The notes below the pieces were generated by a model. It was not told the origin of the DNA. It was given only the letters and a program-made list of their open reading frames with translations, and ran no database searches. Below are positions 17,722 to 28,734 of a stretch of DNA of 64,000 bases, piece after piece. Source of the stretch: Acinetobacter sp. ANC 3813 (lineage in GTDB: Bacteria > Pseudomonadota > Gammaproteobacteria > Pseudomonadales > Moraxellaceae). The translations under genes and the position numbers were made by a program. How positions within the stretch are numbered: position 1 is the stretch's first letter; every line of letters starts with the position of its first letter. Location: assembly GCF_002135435.1 (NCBI RefSeq), contig NZ_NEGK01000004.1:1-64000 (forward strand), in the 5' to 3' direction.

Positions 17722-19809
17722 ATGAAGCAGCACTTTCCTTTAAAAAATGTACAGCAAGAAAAGCGCATTTTCCGCAATCGCATTTATTTCTCACTGGGTA
17801 TTGTGATCTTCTTTTTACTGCTCTTGGTTGCGCGGTATTCCTATCTGCAAATTTTCAATTACGACAAATTCGCAACAGACTCAGATAAAAACCGCGTACG
17901 GCTGCAGCCCCTGCCGCCTGCGCGCGGCTATATTTACGACCGCAACGGCGTCTTACTTGCTGACAACTACCCTGTTTTCTCAGCCACCATGAGCCGTGCG
18001 GACATTGAAGATATAGATGATACTGTTAAGCGCTTAATTCCAATTATCAATCTGACGCAAGAAGATATAGACCGTTTTAAAAGCCGGATTAAAACCTCTA
18101 AGAAAACAGAACGCGTTGCGCTGAAACTGAATTTAAATGAAACTGAAATTGCGCGTTTCAGTGAAGTGAAATTCCAGTTCCCCGGTGTCAATATAGAAAC
18201 GCAGATGACCCGCTACTACCCGCATGGTGAACTGTTTGCGCACGTCATTGGCTATGTAGGCCGTATCAATGACAAAGAATTAAAAGAAATTGATAAAGAT
18301 TTATATGCCGGCACCAACCTGATTGGGAAAATCGGCGTCGAAAAATACTATGAAGATTTATTGCATGGCTTGCCGGGCAATGAGTCTGTGGAAGCCGATG
18401 CGCATGGCAATGTGCTGCGCCATCTGGGCCGTAAAGATCCTGTCCGCGGCAATGACCTTTATCTGTCTTTGGACTATGGCTTGCAGGCCGTTGCCTCTGA
18501 ACAGCTTGCTGACCGCCGCGGCGCAATTGTTGCAATGGACCCGCGTACTGGCGAAATTTTAGCACTAGTGTCCAGCCCGAGCTTCAATCCAAATTTATTT
18601 GTGACAGGCATCAGCAGCAAAGACTATTCAGCTTTGCGTGATGATCTGGATCAGCCGCTGTATAACCGTGCAGTACAAGGCTCTTATCCGCCCGGATCGA
18701 CCATTAAGCCCATGTTTGGCTTAGGCGGCATCCATTATAATTTGGTGGACTGGAGTACGGCCATTAATGACCCTGGCTATTTCTCTTTGCCTGGCGACTC
18801 TCACCGCTTCCGTGACTGGCGCAAAACGGGTCATGGCGTCGTTAATCTGCACAAAGCGCAAGCTGTTTCATGTGATACCTACTTCTATATTCTTGCTTAC
18901 CGCATGGGTATAGACCGCATGAATTCATGGATGCGTCAATTTGGCTACGGCGAAAAAACGGGCGTGGATTTGCCAAGTGAAAGCTCGGGACTCTACCCAA
19001 GCCCTGAATGGAAAATGCGTACCCGCAAAACCAAATGGCTGAAAGGTGAGACCATTTCAGTCAGTATTGGTCAAGGCGCATTTACCGCAACACCGCTTCA
19101 GTTAGCTATGGCAACCGCAATCACTTCCAATGAAGGCCATCATGTTGTGCCGCATGTCCTGCGCGAAAGCAAAGGGCCAAAACCGCACACTGTGCATAAT
19201 GCGCCGGACGGCAAAATTGAGTTTAACGGCAAGCCTGAAGATTGGATCAAAATGCGCGATGCAATGGTTGATGTAATCGAAACAGGTACTGGCCGCGGCA
19301 TTCGCACCCCAATGTATAAAATTGCCGGCAAAACTGGTACCGCTCAGGTTAAAAGTATCGCTCAAGGCAAACGCTATAATGAAGCCCTGCTGACTGAGCG
19401 CCAGCTGGACCATGGTCTTTTTGTCGGCTTTGCTCCTGCAGACAATCCTGAAATAGCCATTGCTGTCGTTTGGGAAAACGGCAAGCACGGCGGCTCGGCT
19501 GCCCAGCTGGCCCGTCCAATTTTTGATTATTGGCTGTTAAAGCGTAAAAAGTCTCCAATTCGTCCATCTAGCGCACAAGTCAGTGGCGGATTGATGACTG
19601 CCGGCATTAAACCAAGTGAATTGCCAAGCGGTGAAAATCCGCTGCAAAGCACAGCCAATAGTACTGCACAGCAAAATATAGCCCCATCAGCACCAGCAGC
19701 TTCAAATGGTTCAGCTGCGCAGCGTACAGCGTCAAATCCTGTTCAAAGCAACACAGCTCCAGCAGCGCCAAGTTCAGCCCCAGCCAATCCGCCATCGGAT
19801 GAAGAGTAA
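17722..19809 (+). CDS. mrdA: Penicillin-binding protein 2, elongation transpeptidase
   Basis: 695 residues. Inner-membrane class B PBP that crosslinks peptidoglycan during side-wall growth with RodA and MreB. N-terminal helix at about residues 20-45 (FSLGIVIFFLLLLVARYSYL), PBP dimerisation domain (PPARGYIYDRNGVLLADN), then the transpeptidase with Ser326-x-x-Lys329 in PPGSTIKP, the SCD motif and KTGTAQ. The last ~75 residues are a low-complexity Ser/Ala/Pro/Asn tail. ATG 17722 is the family-like start; its ribosome site is weak. rsmD starts 6 bases after the stop, so they form an operon. rodA is not adjacent. Confidence 0.95.
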   Translation: MKQHFPLKNVQQEKRIFRNRIYFSLGIVIFFLLLLVARYSYLQIFNYDKFATDSDKNRVRLQPLPPARGYIYDRNGVLLADNYPVFSATMSRADIEDIDDTVKRLIPIINLTQEDIDRFKSRIKTSKKTERVALKLNLNETEIARFSEVKFQFPGVNIETQMTRYYPHGELFAHVIGYVGRINDKELKEIDKDLYAGTNLIGKIGVEKYYEDLLHGLPGNESVEADAHGNVLRHLGRKDPVRGNDLYLSLDYGLQAVASEQLADRRGAIVAMDPRTGEILALVSSPSFNPNLFVTGISSKDYSALRDDLDQPLYNRAVQGSYPPGSTIKPMFGLGGIHYNLVDWSTAINDPGYFSLPGDSHRFRDWRKTGHGVVNLHKAQAVSCDTYFYILAYRMGIDRMNSWMRQFGYGEKTGVDLPSESSGLYPSPEWKMRTRKTKWLKGETISVSIGQGAFTATPLQLAMATAITSNEGHHVVPHVLRESKGPKPHTVHNAPDGKIEFNGKPEDWIKMRDAMVDVIETGTGRGIRTPMYKIAGKTGTAQVKSIAQGKRYNEALLTERQLDHGLFVGFAPADNPEIAIAVVWENGKHGGSAAQLARPIFDYWLLKRKKSPIRPSSAQVSGGLMTAGIKPSELPSGENPLQSTANSTAQQNIAPSAPAASNGSAAQRTASNPVQSNTAPAAPSSAPANPPSDEE

Positions 19810-19815
19810 GTATTA

Positions 19816-20370
19816 ATGAAAAATCAGTTGCGTATCATTGGCGGAGACTGGAAACGCCGTCAGCTGCCTTTTGCCAGTATTGATGGCCTGCGCCCCACAC
19901 CTGACCGTGTACGAGAAACCCTCTTCAATTGGCTCATGTGGGATATTCAAAATGCGCAGGTTTTAGATATATGCGCAGGTTCAGGCGCGCTGAGTTTTGA
20001 AGCCTTATCCCGCGGTGCAGCGCAGGTGGTCATGATTGAGCCTGACCGCACACAGGCTAAATTTTTAACGGACAATTTGCAGCTGCTCAAAGTCACGTCA
20101 CAGCATGCCAAACTCAAGATTTCAACGGCACAGCAAACGTTGCCAAGCCTTAAAGATCAATTTGATCTGGTCTTTTTAGATCCGCCTTATAGTCTGGATT
20201 TATGGGAATCATTAGCCGCCTTGGCAGATCCGCTGATTAAAGCAGATGGCCTGATTTATGTAGAAGCAGATTGCAACTTAAGCCAGCTTAAGCTACCAAG
20301 CAGCTGGCATATGATTAAAGAGACCAAAGCAGGAAGCGTCCGCGCAGGCCTCTTTAAGAAAGCCATATAA
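19816..20370 (+). CDS. rsmD: 16S rRNA guanine-966 N2-methyltransferase
   Basis: 184 residues. SAM-dependent methyltransferase for G966 of 16S rRNA. N-terminus RIIGGDWKRRQLPF, a RPTPDRVRETLFNWL segment, SAM motif VLDICAGSGALSFEAL, and catalytic DPPY at residues 122-125. It follows mrdA by 6 bases and ends in a strong terminator. Confidence 0.96.
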   Translation: MKNQLRIIGGDWKRRQLPFASIDGLRPTPDRVRETLFNWLMWDIQNAQVLDICAGSGALSFEALSRGAAQVVMIEPDRTQAKFLTDNLQLLKVTSQHAKLKISTAQQTLPSLKDQFDLVFLDPPYSLDLWESLAALADPLIKADGLIYVEADCNLSQLKLPSSWHMIKETKAGSVRAGLFKKAI

Positions 20371-20382
20371 AATATCTCAAAG

Positions 20383-20414
20383 ATAAAAAAGGACGCGATA
20401 ATCGCGTCCTTTTC
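20383..20414. terminator. Terminator after rsmD
   Basis: AAAAAAGGACGCGAT-AATCGCGTCCTTTT, symmetrical, ends rsmD and could also stop the opposing lipoprotein gene. Confidence 0.85.
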
Positions 20415-20501
20415 GTGTCAAATGCAGGCAGTTATTTTAGGTCTTGCAGCAGAAACGCCGCTTTTGCCTAGACCACTCCCGAAGGAATCCTTATAAATCG
20501 C

Positions 20502-20750
20502 TTACTGTCTATTTTCATTGTTCCAATTAGAATGTCTGCCATCTGAATGGCGGTTATCGCCTTGGCGGTTTTGCTGACGCCAGTCTGGGCGGCCATTGCG
20601 GTCATTCTCCCAGCGGTGATCACGGTCACGATGATCATATTGCCCTGAATGATTTCGGCCATCCCGCGGATAATGATCGTCATAAGGTGCGACCACACAG
20701 CCAGTCAAAGCTGTTGTAAAGACCGCAAGTAAAATCACTTTTTTCATCAT
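20502..20750 (-). CDS. Small hydrophilic lipoprotein
   Basis: 82 residues. ATG 20750 is preceded by TGAGGT at a proper distance. Lipobox LTGC follows a hydrophobic helix, so the protein is lipidated. The mature part is almost entirely Asp, Arg, His, Asn, Gln and Gly (repeats of D-R-x-H-R/W-x-N-D), without hydrophobic core, so it is probably disordered or metal-binding. Function unknown. Confidence 0.65.
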   Translation of the reverse strand: MMKKVILLAVFTTALTGCVVAPYDDHYPRDGRNHSGQYDHRDRDHRWENDRNGRPDWRQQNRQGDNRHSDGRHSNWNNENRQ

Positions 20751-21076
20751 CTTCACACCTCATTCTTCGATATGCAGCTATCCAACTGAATGTCATTCTC
20801 TGCGCCATCTAGTCCATCTGTAATGGCAGTCATTAAAATCTGTCTTGCTGATATACAGTGTTCTCTATTGCTGTGGAGAAGAAGCGGATTTAGTGTAATT
20901 ATCTTGTATTAATGCATTCATCTTTTGCAGCAATTTCGGCTGCGCTGTATTTTCCCAATGTTCAAGTACAAATACCTGCATTAGATAGTGAAAAGAATGA
21001 TTTCATTCCAGCTTCACTTCAGGCTTACACTACAAACTCTGTGCTCGATACAATTTCAAATGACGTATAGCATCAA
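20751..21076. other. Intergenic region
   Basis: 326 bases between divergent genes. No open frame with a ribosome site, no hairpin terminator and no recognisable RNA were seen. Confidence 0.4.
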
Positions 21077-21817
21077 ATGACTTGGCTTTTATTTATTTTC
21101 GGCGCAATTGTGGCCGGCTTTGTACAGGGGCTAACAGGCTTTGCATTTGCACTCATTGCCATGTCTTTTTGGGTCTGGGTATTGCCTCCGCAACTGGCAG
21201 CGCCTTTGGTGGTTTTCGCTTCGATTTGGAGCCATCTCATTTCCATTTTTAATGAACAAAGCCACCGCTTCTCTAAAAAGCTGGTGCTCCCTTATATCCT
21301 TGCGGGACTCATCGGCGTGCCGATTGGGACATATTTACTGACAATGATCAACCCGCAAACCTTTAAATTGGTATTGGGGCTATTTTTAGTGATTTGGTGT
21401 CCAATCATGCTGCTAAATCCTAAAATAAAAAGCATTCAGCGATCTGGAAAATTAGCTGACGGCAGCATAGGGTTTATTGGCGGCATTTTAGGCGGGTTAG
21501 GCGGATTCTGCGGCTCCTTGCCATCAGCGTGGGTCATGCTTAAAAACCTGTCGAAATCCGAACAGCGCTATATTTTGAGACATTTCAATTTTGCTATTCA
21601 GGTTTTTGCACTGCTTGCTTATCTGCTGCAAGGCACAATTCAAAGCATGCATTTGCCTTATATGGCCGTTTTAATACTTAGCGTAAGCCTGCCTGCAATG
21701 CTGGGCGCAAAACTATTTTATAAAATTTCTGAGCAGCAGTTTAAACGTACAGTGCTCGGCCTGCTCTTTGCTTCAGGCTGTTTTCTCATGCTGACTGTCC
21801 TTCTTCAAATGCGCTAA
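21077..21817 (+). CDS. TSUP family (TauE/SafE) membrane permease
   Basis: 246 residues with about eight transmembrane segments. The N-terminal FGAIVAGFVQGLTGFAFALIAMSFW repeat and the half-way GGILGGLGGFCGSLPS repeat are the two glycine-rich signatures of the TauE/SafE (TSUP) family. Members move sulfite, sulfoacetate, taurine-derived or related anions. Substrate cannot be told. No sulfur-metabolism gene is adjacent. Confidence 0.85.
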   Translation: MTWLLFIFGAIVAGFVQGLTGFAFALIAMSFWVWVLPPQLAAPLVVFASIWSHLISIFNEQSHRFSKKLVLPYILAGLIGVPIGTYLLTMINPQTFKLVLGLFLVIWCPIMLLNPKIKSIQRSGKLADGSIGFIGGILGGLGGFCGSLPSAWVMLKNLSKSEQRYILRHFNFAIQVFALLAYLLQGTIQSMHLPYMAVLILSVSLPAMLGAKLFYKISEQQFKRTVLGLLFASGCFLMLTVLLQMR

Positions 21818-21977
21818 GCAATTGAACACAGACGTCAAACACATTTTTTAAATTGGGACAATCTACAGTAAAAAGCACCACAACAGATTAAAATACAACC
21901 AAATAATACTGGAATATTCCAATATTAATCACAAAAATTTATACAATATGCCACCCAACACTCAATAAATTAAAATT

Positions 21978-22310
21978 ATGAAACCGCTTGCCATATTTGC
22001 CTTGATCATTCTCTTGGCTGGCTGCTCGACAAGCTCTTCCCGCGATATAAAAAAAGCTGAAAAACTACTCGCAAATTTTCAATGCGGCAATATTGAAAGC
22101 TCACAAATGGCGCATAGCCCCATTACCAGCTATCACGAACAGTCTTTAAGCAGTTCAAGACAAAAAGCCGAAAGCTATATTCAAAGCTATAAAGATGGCG
22201 ATAAACTTTTCAGCATTCCACTCAGCAGCGTGATAGAGCAGCAATACCATCTCTACAAAGAAGCGTGCCAAAACCTAGGCGGCATTTCTCAAACCACTGA
22301 ACAGTCATAA
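21978..22310 (+). CDS. Small lipoprotein, unknown function
   Basis: 110 residues. Signal peptide with lipobox LLAGC (Cys at 16). The mature part is helical and polar (KKAEKLLANFQCGN..., then Ser/Gln/Lys-rich helix). Two further cysteines (about 36 and 98) could form a disulfide. Family not recognised. Confidence 0.65.
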   Translation: MKPLAIFALIILLAGCSTSSSRDIKKAEKLLANFQCGNIESSQMAHSPITSYHEQSLSSSRQKAESYIQSYKDGDKLFSIPLSSVIEQQYHLYKEACQNLGGISQTTEQS

Positions 22311-22317
22311 ATTCGCC

Positions 22318-22350
22318 CATAAAAAAAGCTGGTTAGATTCCGGCTTTTGT
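22318..22350. terminator. Weak terminator-like hairpin
   Basis: AAAAGCTGG-ttagatt-CCGGCTTTT with one G-T pair, between two converging genes. Confidence 0.5.
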
Positions 22351-22372
22351 ATTTTGTACTTGGCTTAAAATT

Positions 22373-22972
22373 TTATTCAACGGAATAATAGCGGCTGTCC
22401 ACGCTAAAATCTTCAGGGAATTTCGGGCTGATTTGCGCATAAAATTGCATAATCTCCGCCATATCTTTTTCATAATCCCCTGTTGGATAGACAATTTTTC
22501 CTACACCGGTTTTTTTCTTTTCATAATCCATATAGGCCAGCGCAATCGGCACACCAGCATTGCATGCCACATGGTAAAAACCCGTTTTCCATTTTTCCTG
22601 CTTCGCGCGCGTGCCTTCCGGTGTGACCAGCATAACCAGCTCCGCATGCTCTTTAAATAAATTGGTCATCACCTCTACCATGCTCAGGCGCGCTTGCCCA
22701 TCAGCTTTTGGGCTGCGGTCAATGCCAATTCCGCCCATAGCTCGGACAAAGGGGCCAAAAGGCAGTTTCATATAACTGTCTTTAATAGTAATCCGAACAT
22801 TCACCCCTAGGGCTTTTAATGCTAAACGCGCATACAGCGCATCCCAATTGCTGGTATGCGGCGCGGCTATCATCACACACTGCGCTAAGTCTAAAGGCCA
22901 ATGGTTATCAATTTCCCAGCCCAGCATATTCAGACTTTTTTCTGCAAATTTCTCAAACACGCTTGGCCCCAT
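22373..22972 (-). CDS. PlsC-like acyltransferase
   Basis: 199 residues. Carries the glycerophospholipid acyltransferase motif I His39-x4-Asp44 (PHTSNWDAL) and motif III EGTR (residues 119-122). There is no membrane helix, so it is a short, probably peripheral 1-acylglycerol-3-phosphate acyltransferase relative. Such stand-alone short forms are common beside the essential plsC in gammaproteobacteria. The acyl acceptor is not known. Confidence 0.82.
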   Translation of the reverse strand: MGPSVFEKFAEKSLNMLGWEIDNHWPLDLAQCVMIAAPHTSNWDALYARLALKALGVNVRITIKDSYMKLPFGPFVRAMGGIGIDRSPKADGQARLSMVEVMTNLFKEHAELVMLVTPEGTRAKQEKWKTGFYHVACNAGVPIALAYMDYEKKKTGVGKIVYPTGDYEKDMAEIMQFYAQISPKFPEDFSVDSRYYSVE

Positions 22973-23223
22973 ACACTCATAAATAAGGCGCAGATTCTAA
23001 CGGCTATTGATAATTAAAACAGCTTAAAAAGATCACTTATTAACCAATTAATGCATTTAAGTCTATGTATTATCGCCGTATTGATTTCGAAACTTGAATG
23101 AATTATGCGCTAAAAAACCAGATTAGATTTTCATATCTTGACATAGGCTTACAAGAAAGCACTTTTCTTGCGGCAGCAGCTGTTTAAATTAGAAAGATTG
23201 ATTATAAAAAATGGAATATTCTC

Positions 23224-23715
23224 ATGAATAAAATGATTTTACTGGCATTATCAAGTGCACTGATATTCACAGCCTGCTCGAAACCCAACTCAAGCGCAGA
23301 AGGGCAAAATACGGGTGCGAACAGCGCACAAACACCTTCAGAAGCCAACGCTTCAGAAAATAATACAGCGCCATCATTAAATGATACTGCAGAAACGTCG
23401 CTGGACTGGGCGGGTGAATATAAAGGGATTTTTCCTTGTGCAGATTGTGAAGGTATTCAAATGGAGCTCGAATTAAAGGCTGATAAAACCTATGAACTTA
23501 AAGAAAAGTATTTAGGCAAAGGTGACGGCAACGAATTTAAAACTGAAGGATCTTTCAGTTTTGACAGTAAAAATCCCTCCATCATTACTTTAGGCAAAGC
23601 TGATCAACAACGTAAATTCTTTATCGGTGAAAATTTTGCAGAAGCGCGGGATATTCAAACGGGTGAAGCAATTGACAGCAAGCTGAATTATAAACTGACC
23701 AAAGAAAATCATTAA
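23224..23715 (+). CDS. NlpE N-terminal domain lipoprotein
   Basis: 163 residues. Lipobox FTAC (Cys18), a 40-residue Ser/Ala/Asn linker, then the NlpE N-terminal beta-barrel domain (W.GEYKGIFPCADCEGI...L.L..D.TY.L). The conserved Cys72-x-x-Cys75 pair is present. E. coli NlpE has a second C-terminal OB domain and signals to Cpx; this protein lacks it, so only the sensing/barrel part is here. Probably outer-membrane attached; envelope or copper stress is an inference from the family. Confidence 0.83.
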   Translation: MNKMILLALSSALIFTACSKPNSSAEGQNTGANSAQTPSEANASENNTAPSLNDTAETSLDWAGEYKGIFPCADCEGIQMELELKADKTYELKEKYLGKGDGNEFKTEGSFSFDSKNPSIITLGKADQQRKFFIGENFAEARDIQTGEAIDSKLNYKLTKENH

Positions 23716-23907
23716 GCTGCTGTATCCTTTATTAAACTGCTAGCCAAACGCTCAACTCAGATCTATATATTGGACGATTTGGGCATTTGGCGCTTTGCGC
23801 CATCAGTTACAAATAATTAAACCTACTCCTCCTCATTTGAGGATATGCCGCAGCTTAAAACTCCCCATAAAATCCTGCTAAGCCATGATAATAACAAGGG
23901 GAAAATT

Positions 23908-25137
23908 ATGAAAAAGACATTTATCGCAATGAGCATCGTCTACTTCTTAACTGCCTGCGGAGGCGGATCTTCTGACAACAGCTCCTCATCCAGCAACTCA
24001 TCGTCTAATGGCGGAAGCACAGTGCCTGCGGATAATTTAAAAACAGGCATTTTAACCGATAGCCCCATTGGTAACATTCGCTACGAAACCTCTAGCGGTG
24101 TAAAAGGTAGCACCAACACTAAGGGGGAATTTAAATACCAAGGAGGCGATAAAATCAGTTTTTACTTAGGTGATATTCTGCTTGAAAAAACGGATGCACA
24201 AGCATATATCACACCAATTCAGCTTTCTGAAGATGAAAATTTCCGAACCAATCTGCTGATTTTGCTTCAATCTTTAGATTCTGATCAAGACCTCAGCAAT
24301 GGCATCAGCATCAGCGATACTGCAATTGCGGCGCTTAAAGATAAAACCATCAACCTCAGCTTGCCGAGCATTTCATTTGAACAAGACCAAACCTTGCTGC
24401 AAGTTTTACAAAGCACAAACAGCACTTTAATTAACGCTGAACAAGCGAAGGAAAACTTTTTCGACAGCTTCATTGAAGACAATGCCGGCACTTGGGTCAT
24501 GGAAGATAAGGCCCAAAACACGAAAGTGGTGCTTTACATTGATGGGATAACCTCAGGCGCTGGCAGTGAAAAACGCTTTAATTTTATTTTTGGCCAAGTG
24601 GGCCCGCAGGATAGCGCTGGCTCATCTGGAATTGAAGTCGGAGAGTTAAAATGGAACCCCGTCAGCGCAGAACTAAGCCGCTTCCAAGATTTCCAAATTG
24701 ACACCAATGGAGAATGGGGCTTCTCCAATCCGTCTGCAGCAACCAGCCTGAACTATGGTGCAGCCGCCAACACATTGGTCTATAAAGAAGGCAATACGAG
24801 CTATACCTTTAACCGCGTTGCCAATATTGCAAACAGTCTTGTCGGCACGTGGAAATCAGACAACCAGCTTGCAACATTCTTTAATGATGGTTCGTATATT
24901 TTCATTGAAACTACAGCAAATGACTGCGGATCTGCCGGCATTGAATCAGGCGCCTATAGCGCTGCAAACGGTGTGCTGAGACCTACAAGCTTCCAATATG
25001 ATACCAATGGATGTTCTGGACTGGTCGATTCGTCTTACTCTCCGCCCGACCTTGATCAATTTAGTTACACGCTAGAAGGACTAAGCGCAGTGGTTCAGTA
25101 TCAAGATGAAGACCCTGTCAGCTTCACCCGTTTTTAA
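23908..25137 (+). CDS. Large surface-type lipoprotein
   Basis: 409 residues from ATG 23908 (AAGGGG ribosome site). Lipobox LTAC, then the GGGSSDNSSSSS linker typical of lipoproteins exposed on the surface or in the periplasm. Residues about 55-105 match a common bacterial lipoprotein module: G.LTDSPIGNIRYETSSGVKG.T...GEFKYQGGDKISFYLGDI. The C-terminal 180 residues hold two beta-rich repeats (AGTWVMEDK... and VGTWKSDNQLATFFNDGSY). Function unknown; not adjacent to secretion genes. Confidence 0.7.
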   Translation: MKKTFIAMSIVYFLTACGGGSSDNSSSSSNSSSNGGSTVPADNLKTGILTDSPIGNIRYETSSGVKGSTNTKGEFKYQGGDKISFYLGDILLEKTDAQAYITPIQLSEDENFRTNLLILLQSLDSDQDLSNGISISDTAIAALKDKTINLSLPSISFEQDQTLLQVLQSTNSTLINAEQAKENFFDSFIEDNAGTWVMEDKAQNTKVVLYIDGITSGAGSEKRFNFIFGQVGPQDSAGSSGIEVGELKWNPVSAELSRFQDFQIDTNGEWGFSNPSAATSLNYGAAANTLVYKEGNTSYTFNRVANIANSLVGTWKSDNQLATFFNDGSYIFIETTANDCGSAGIESGAYSAANGVLRPTSFQYDTNGCSGLVDSSYSPPDLDQFSYTLEGLSAVVQYQDEDPVSFTRF

Positions 25138-25179
25138 TTTCAAAATTTTCAATCTGGTTTTTAAAATTTGCTCGCATTT

Positions 25180-25209
25180 GGCCTTGCCCATAACGGCAAG
25201 GCCTTTTTT
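25180..25209 (+). terminator. Terminator after the large lipoprotein gene
   Basis: GGCCTTGCC-cataac-GGCAAGGCC followed by T6. Confidence 0.9.
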
Positions 25210-25233
25210 ATTTGAGCCATTCATTTTTTATCA

Positions 25234-26391
25234 TCAATAAATATGTTCAAAACAGATGGTCATCCCCATTAGCCGATACAGCAATTCTGCCTGTGAATTA
25301 CACTGCATTTTGGCATATATATTTTTGACATAGGTGCGGACTGAATTAATAGACAAGCTGCTTTGCAGAGCAATTTTTTCCAAATTCCAGCCATTCACAA
25401 ACATCTCACAAATTTCACACTCGCGCACCGACAGCCCATAATGCTCTTTCAAAAATGAGGTTGCCAGCGTATAGCGCTGTTCTATATCTGAAATGGCCAA
25501 CACCACATAATTTTGATTCTGATCGGCCAAATACGCCAAGCTGTTCACGCTGCTAAAAGGAATGACCGTAACCATAAACTGCTGCCCCTGCTCATTTTCC
25601 AGCGCAATCACACCGCCAATGTCCTTATACTGCGTATTCGCATCCATTTTGGCCGTATGAATCATCTGATCAAACTTTTTTTGAAACTGCTTAGCGGGAT
25701 AAATTTTATTCTGCGCATCAAACTCAAAAATTTTACTGTACTCCAGCATTTGCTGAGCGCGCTGATTTGCATAATAGAATCGCCGGCAATCATCTACCAA
25801 TACAATGCCAACTTTAATGACATCCAGCATTTTAAATAGATTCTGATGCTCAGCTCGGGCAAAACACAATTGCTTATGAATTTGCAGCGCCCTGCGTATA
25901 TGCACGCCTATGCGCTGTAAAAAGTCTAATTCTTCCTGCTGAAAAGCAGGCTCATCTGGTGAACGATGCACCCCGAGTACTGCCCAACGGTACTCGCCTT
26001 GATCCAACAGCACACCTGCAATATAACAAATGCCTGTGGTCTTTAAACACTGCTCATAAAAAATGGCTTCATCGTGATTCAGCAGCGCCGCATAGCTGCT
26101 CAAATCCTGCTGTATGGCTTCACCCACAGCAACATGTGTCCACATCGGCAAATGAAATTTCATATCCATGAGCTTCATTTGCTCTTTTTGATATGCATCT
26201 ACCCCCGCTTGAGAAATATTCCAAGTATGCAAAAAATCATAATTCGGATTCAGCTGATCCATTGCTGTTAAAATTGCTGTTTTACTGCGTGTATAATCAA
26301 CAATTTGGCCTATCACCCCAGGCCACAGCGAAGCATCCAAGCCCGCATCATAAATTGCCCCAATTATTCCATTTTCAATTTCTGGAATCAT
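25234..26391 (-). CDS. LuxR-family transcriptional regulator
   Basis: 385 residues. The C-terminal 60 residues are a LuxR-type helix-turn-helix: LSVRECEICEMFVNGWNLEKIA...SINSVRTYVKNIYAKMQC. The N-terminal 300 residues resemble the GAF/PAS-like sensor of such regulators (ILTAMD..., then VLVDDCRRFYYANQRAQQMLE, a PAS-like segment near 200-225). No autoinducer-binding domain and no receiver Asp are seen, so the signal is unknown. A GGGGA ribosome site precedes ATG 26391. Its target genes are not evident; the neighbours are groEL and a lipoprotein. Confidence 0.82.
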   Translation of the reverse strand: MIPEIENGIIGAIYDAGLDASLWPGVIGQIVDYTRSKTAILTAMDQLNPNYDFLHTWNISQAGVDAYQKEQMKLMDMKFHLPMWTHVAVGEAIQQDLSSYAALLNHDEAIFYEQCLKTTGICYIAGVLLDQGEYRWAVLGVHRSPDEPAFQQEELDFLQRIGVHIRRALQIHKQLCFARAEHQNLFKMLDVIKVGIVLVDDCRRFYYANQRAQQMLEYSKIFEFDAQNKIYPAKQFQKKFDQMIHTAKMDANTQYKDIGGVIALENEQGQQFMVTVIPFSSVNSLAYLADQNQNYVVLAISDIEQRYTLATSFLKEHYGLSVRECEICEMFVNGWNLEKIALQSSLSINSVRTYVKNIYAKMQCNSQAELLYRLMGMTICFEHIY

Positions 26392-26484
26392 CGAATGTCC
26401 CCAGCATATTGTTAAGTAAAGCTTAATGATATATTTAATTTTACTAAAGTCAAAAATACATGATTTATTAAATAATTAAGATAA

Positions 26485-26515
26485 AAAAATCCCCGCAATA
26501 AGCGGGGATTTTTCA
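26485..26515 (-). terminator. Terminator of groESL
   Basis: ATCCCCGC-aataa-GCGGGGAT flanked by A and T runs, 20 bases after the groEL stop. Confidence 0.9.
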
Positions 26516-26535
26516 GATCGGATGATCAGTATGAA

Positions 26536-28188
<1,653 letters not shown>

Positions 28189-28249
28189 TTAAATTTTAAT
28201 CAATTATATTGCGTTAATAGCAAGTTCTAAATCAGATCGCTGCTCTGAA

Positions 28250-28540
28250 TTAACCTTCAAGAACCGCTAAAATATCAGATTCTTTCATGACTAGAAGCTC
28301 TTCGCCTTCTACTTTCACTTTAGTCCCTGCATATGCGCCAAACAGTACATTGTCGCCTACTTTAACGTCTAAAGCGCGAACGCCATTGTCAGTCACTTTA
28401 CCGTTGCCTACTGCAATGATTTCACCTTGAGCTGGCTGTTCAGCAGCAGAAGTACTCAAGATTAAACCACCTGCAGTTTTAGTTTCCTTTTCTACACGGC
28501 GGATTACTACGTTGTCATGTAAAGGACGAATCTTGCTCAT
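28250..28540 (-). CDS. groS: Co-chaperonin GroES
   Basis: 96 residues from ATG 28540 (GGAGCTAG ribosome site). An in-frame ATG 93 bases upstream would add 31 unrelated residues. Seven-subunit lid of GroEL. Mobile loop [12 protein letters not shown], roof hairpin, and C-terminal [11 protein letters not shown] as in all homologs. Confidence 0.97.
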   Translation of the reverse strand: MSKIRPLHDNVVIRRVEKETKTAGGLILSTSAAEQPAQGEIIAVGNGKVTDNGVRALDVKVGDNVLFGAYAGTKVKVEGEELLVMKESDILAVLEG

Positions 28541-28635
28541 TTCTAGCTCCATAGACATTTGTATAATGTCATTGATTACGATGTGAAGATGACTTCTTAT
28601 TCCTAGGTCATCGACAATTTTTTGATATGACACTT

Positions 28636-28665
28636 TTGTGGGGATGGAAACATGGGCTTCAAGGG
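28636..28665 (-). promoter_or_regulatory. Heat-shock (sigma-32) promoter of groESL
   Basis: On the minus strand CCCTTGAAG (28665-28657) and CCATCCCCA (28647-28639) repeat almost exactly the layout of the E. coli groE promoter (CCCTTGAAGG...CCATCCCCATTT). It lies about 100 bases upstream of groES. Confidence 0.8.
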
Positions 28666-28734
28666 TAAAAGTAAAAATATTTTTTATTTCGTCTTCTTTT
28701 TATTCAATTTCCACATGCGCGGCTGAGTAAAAAT

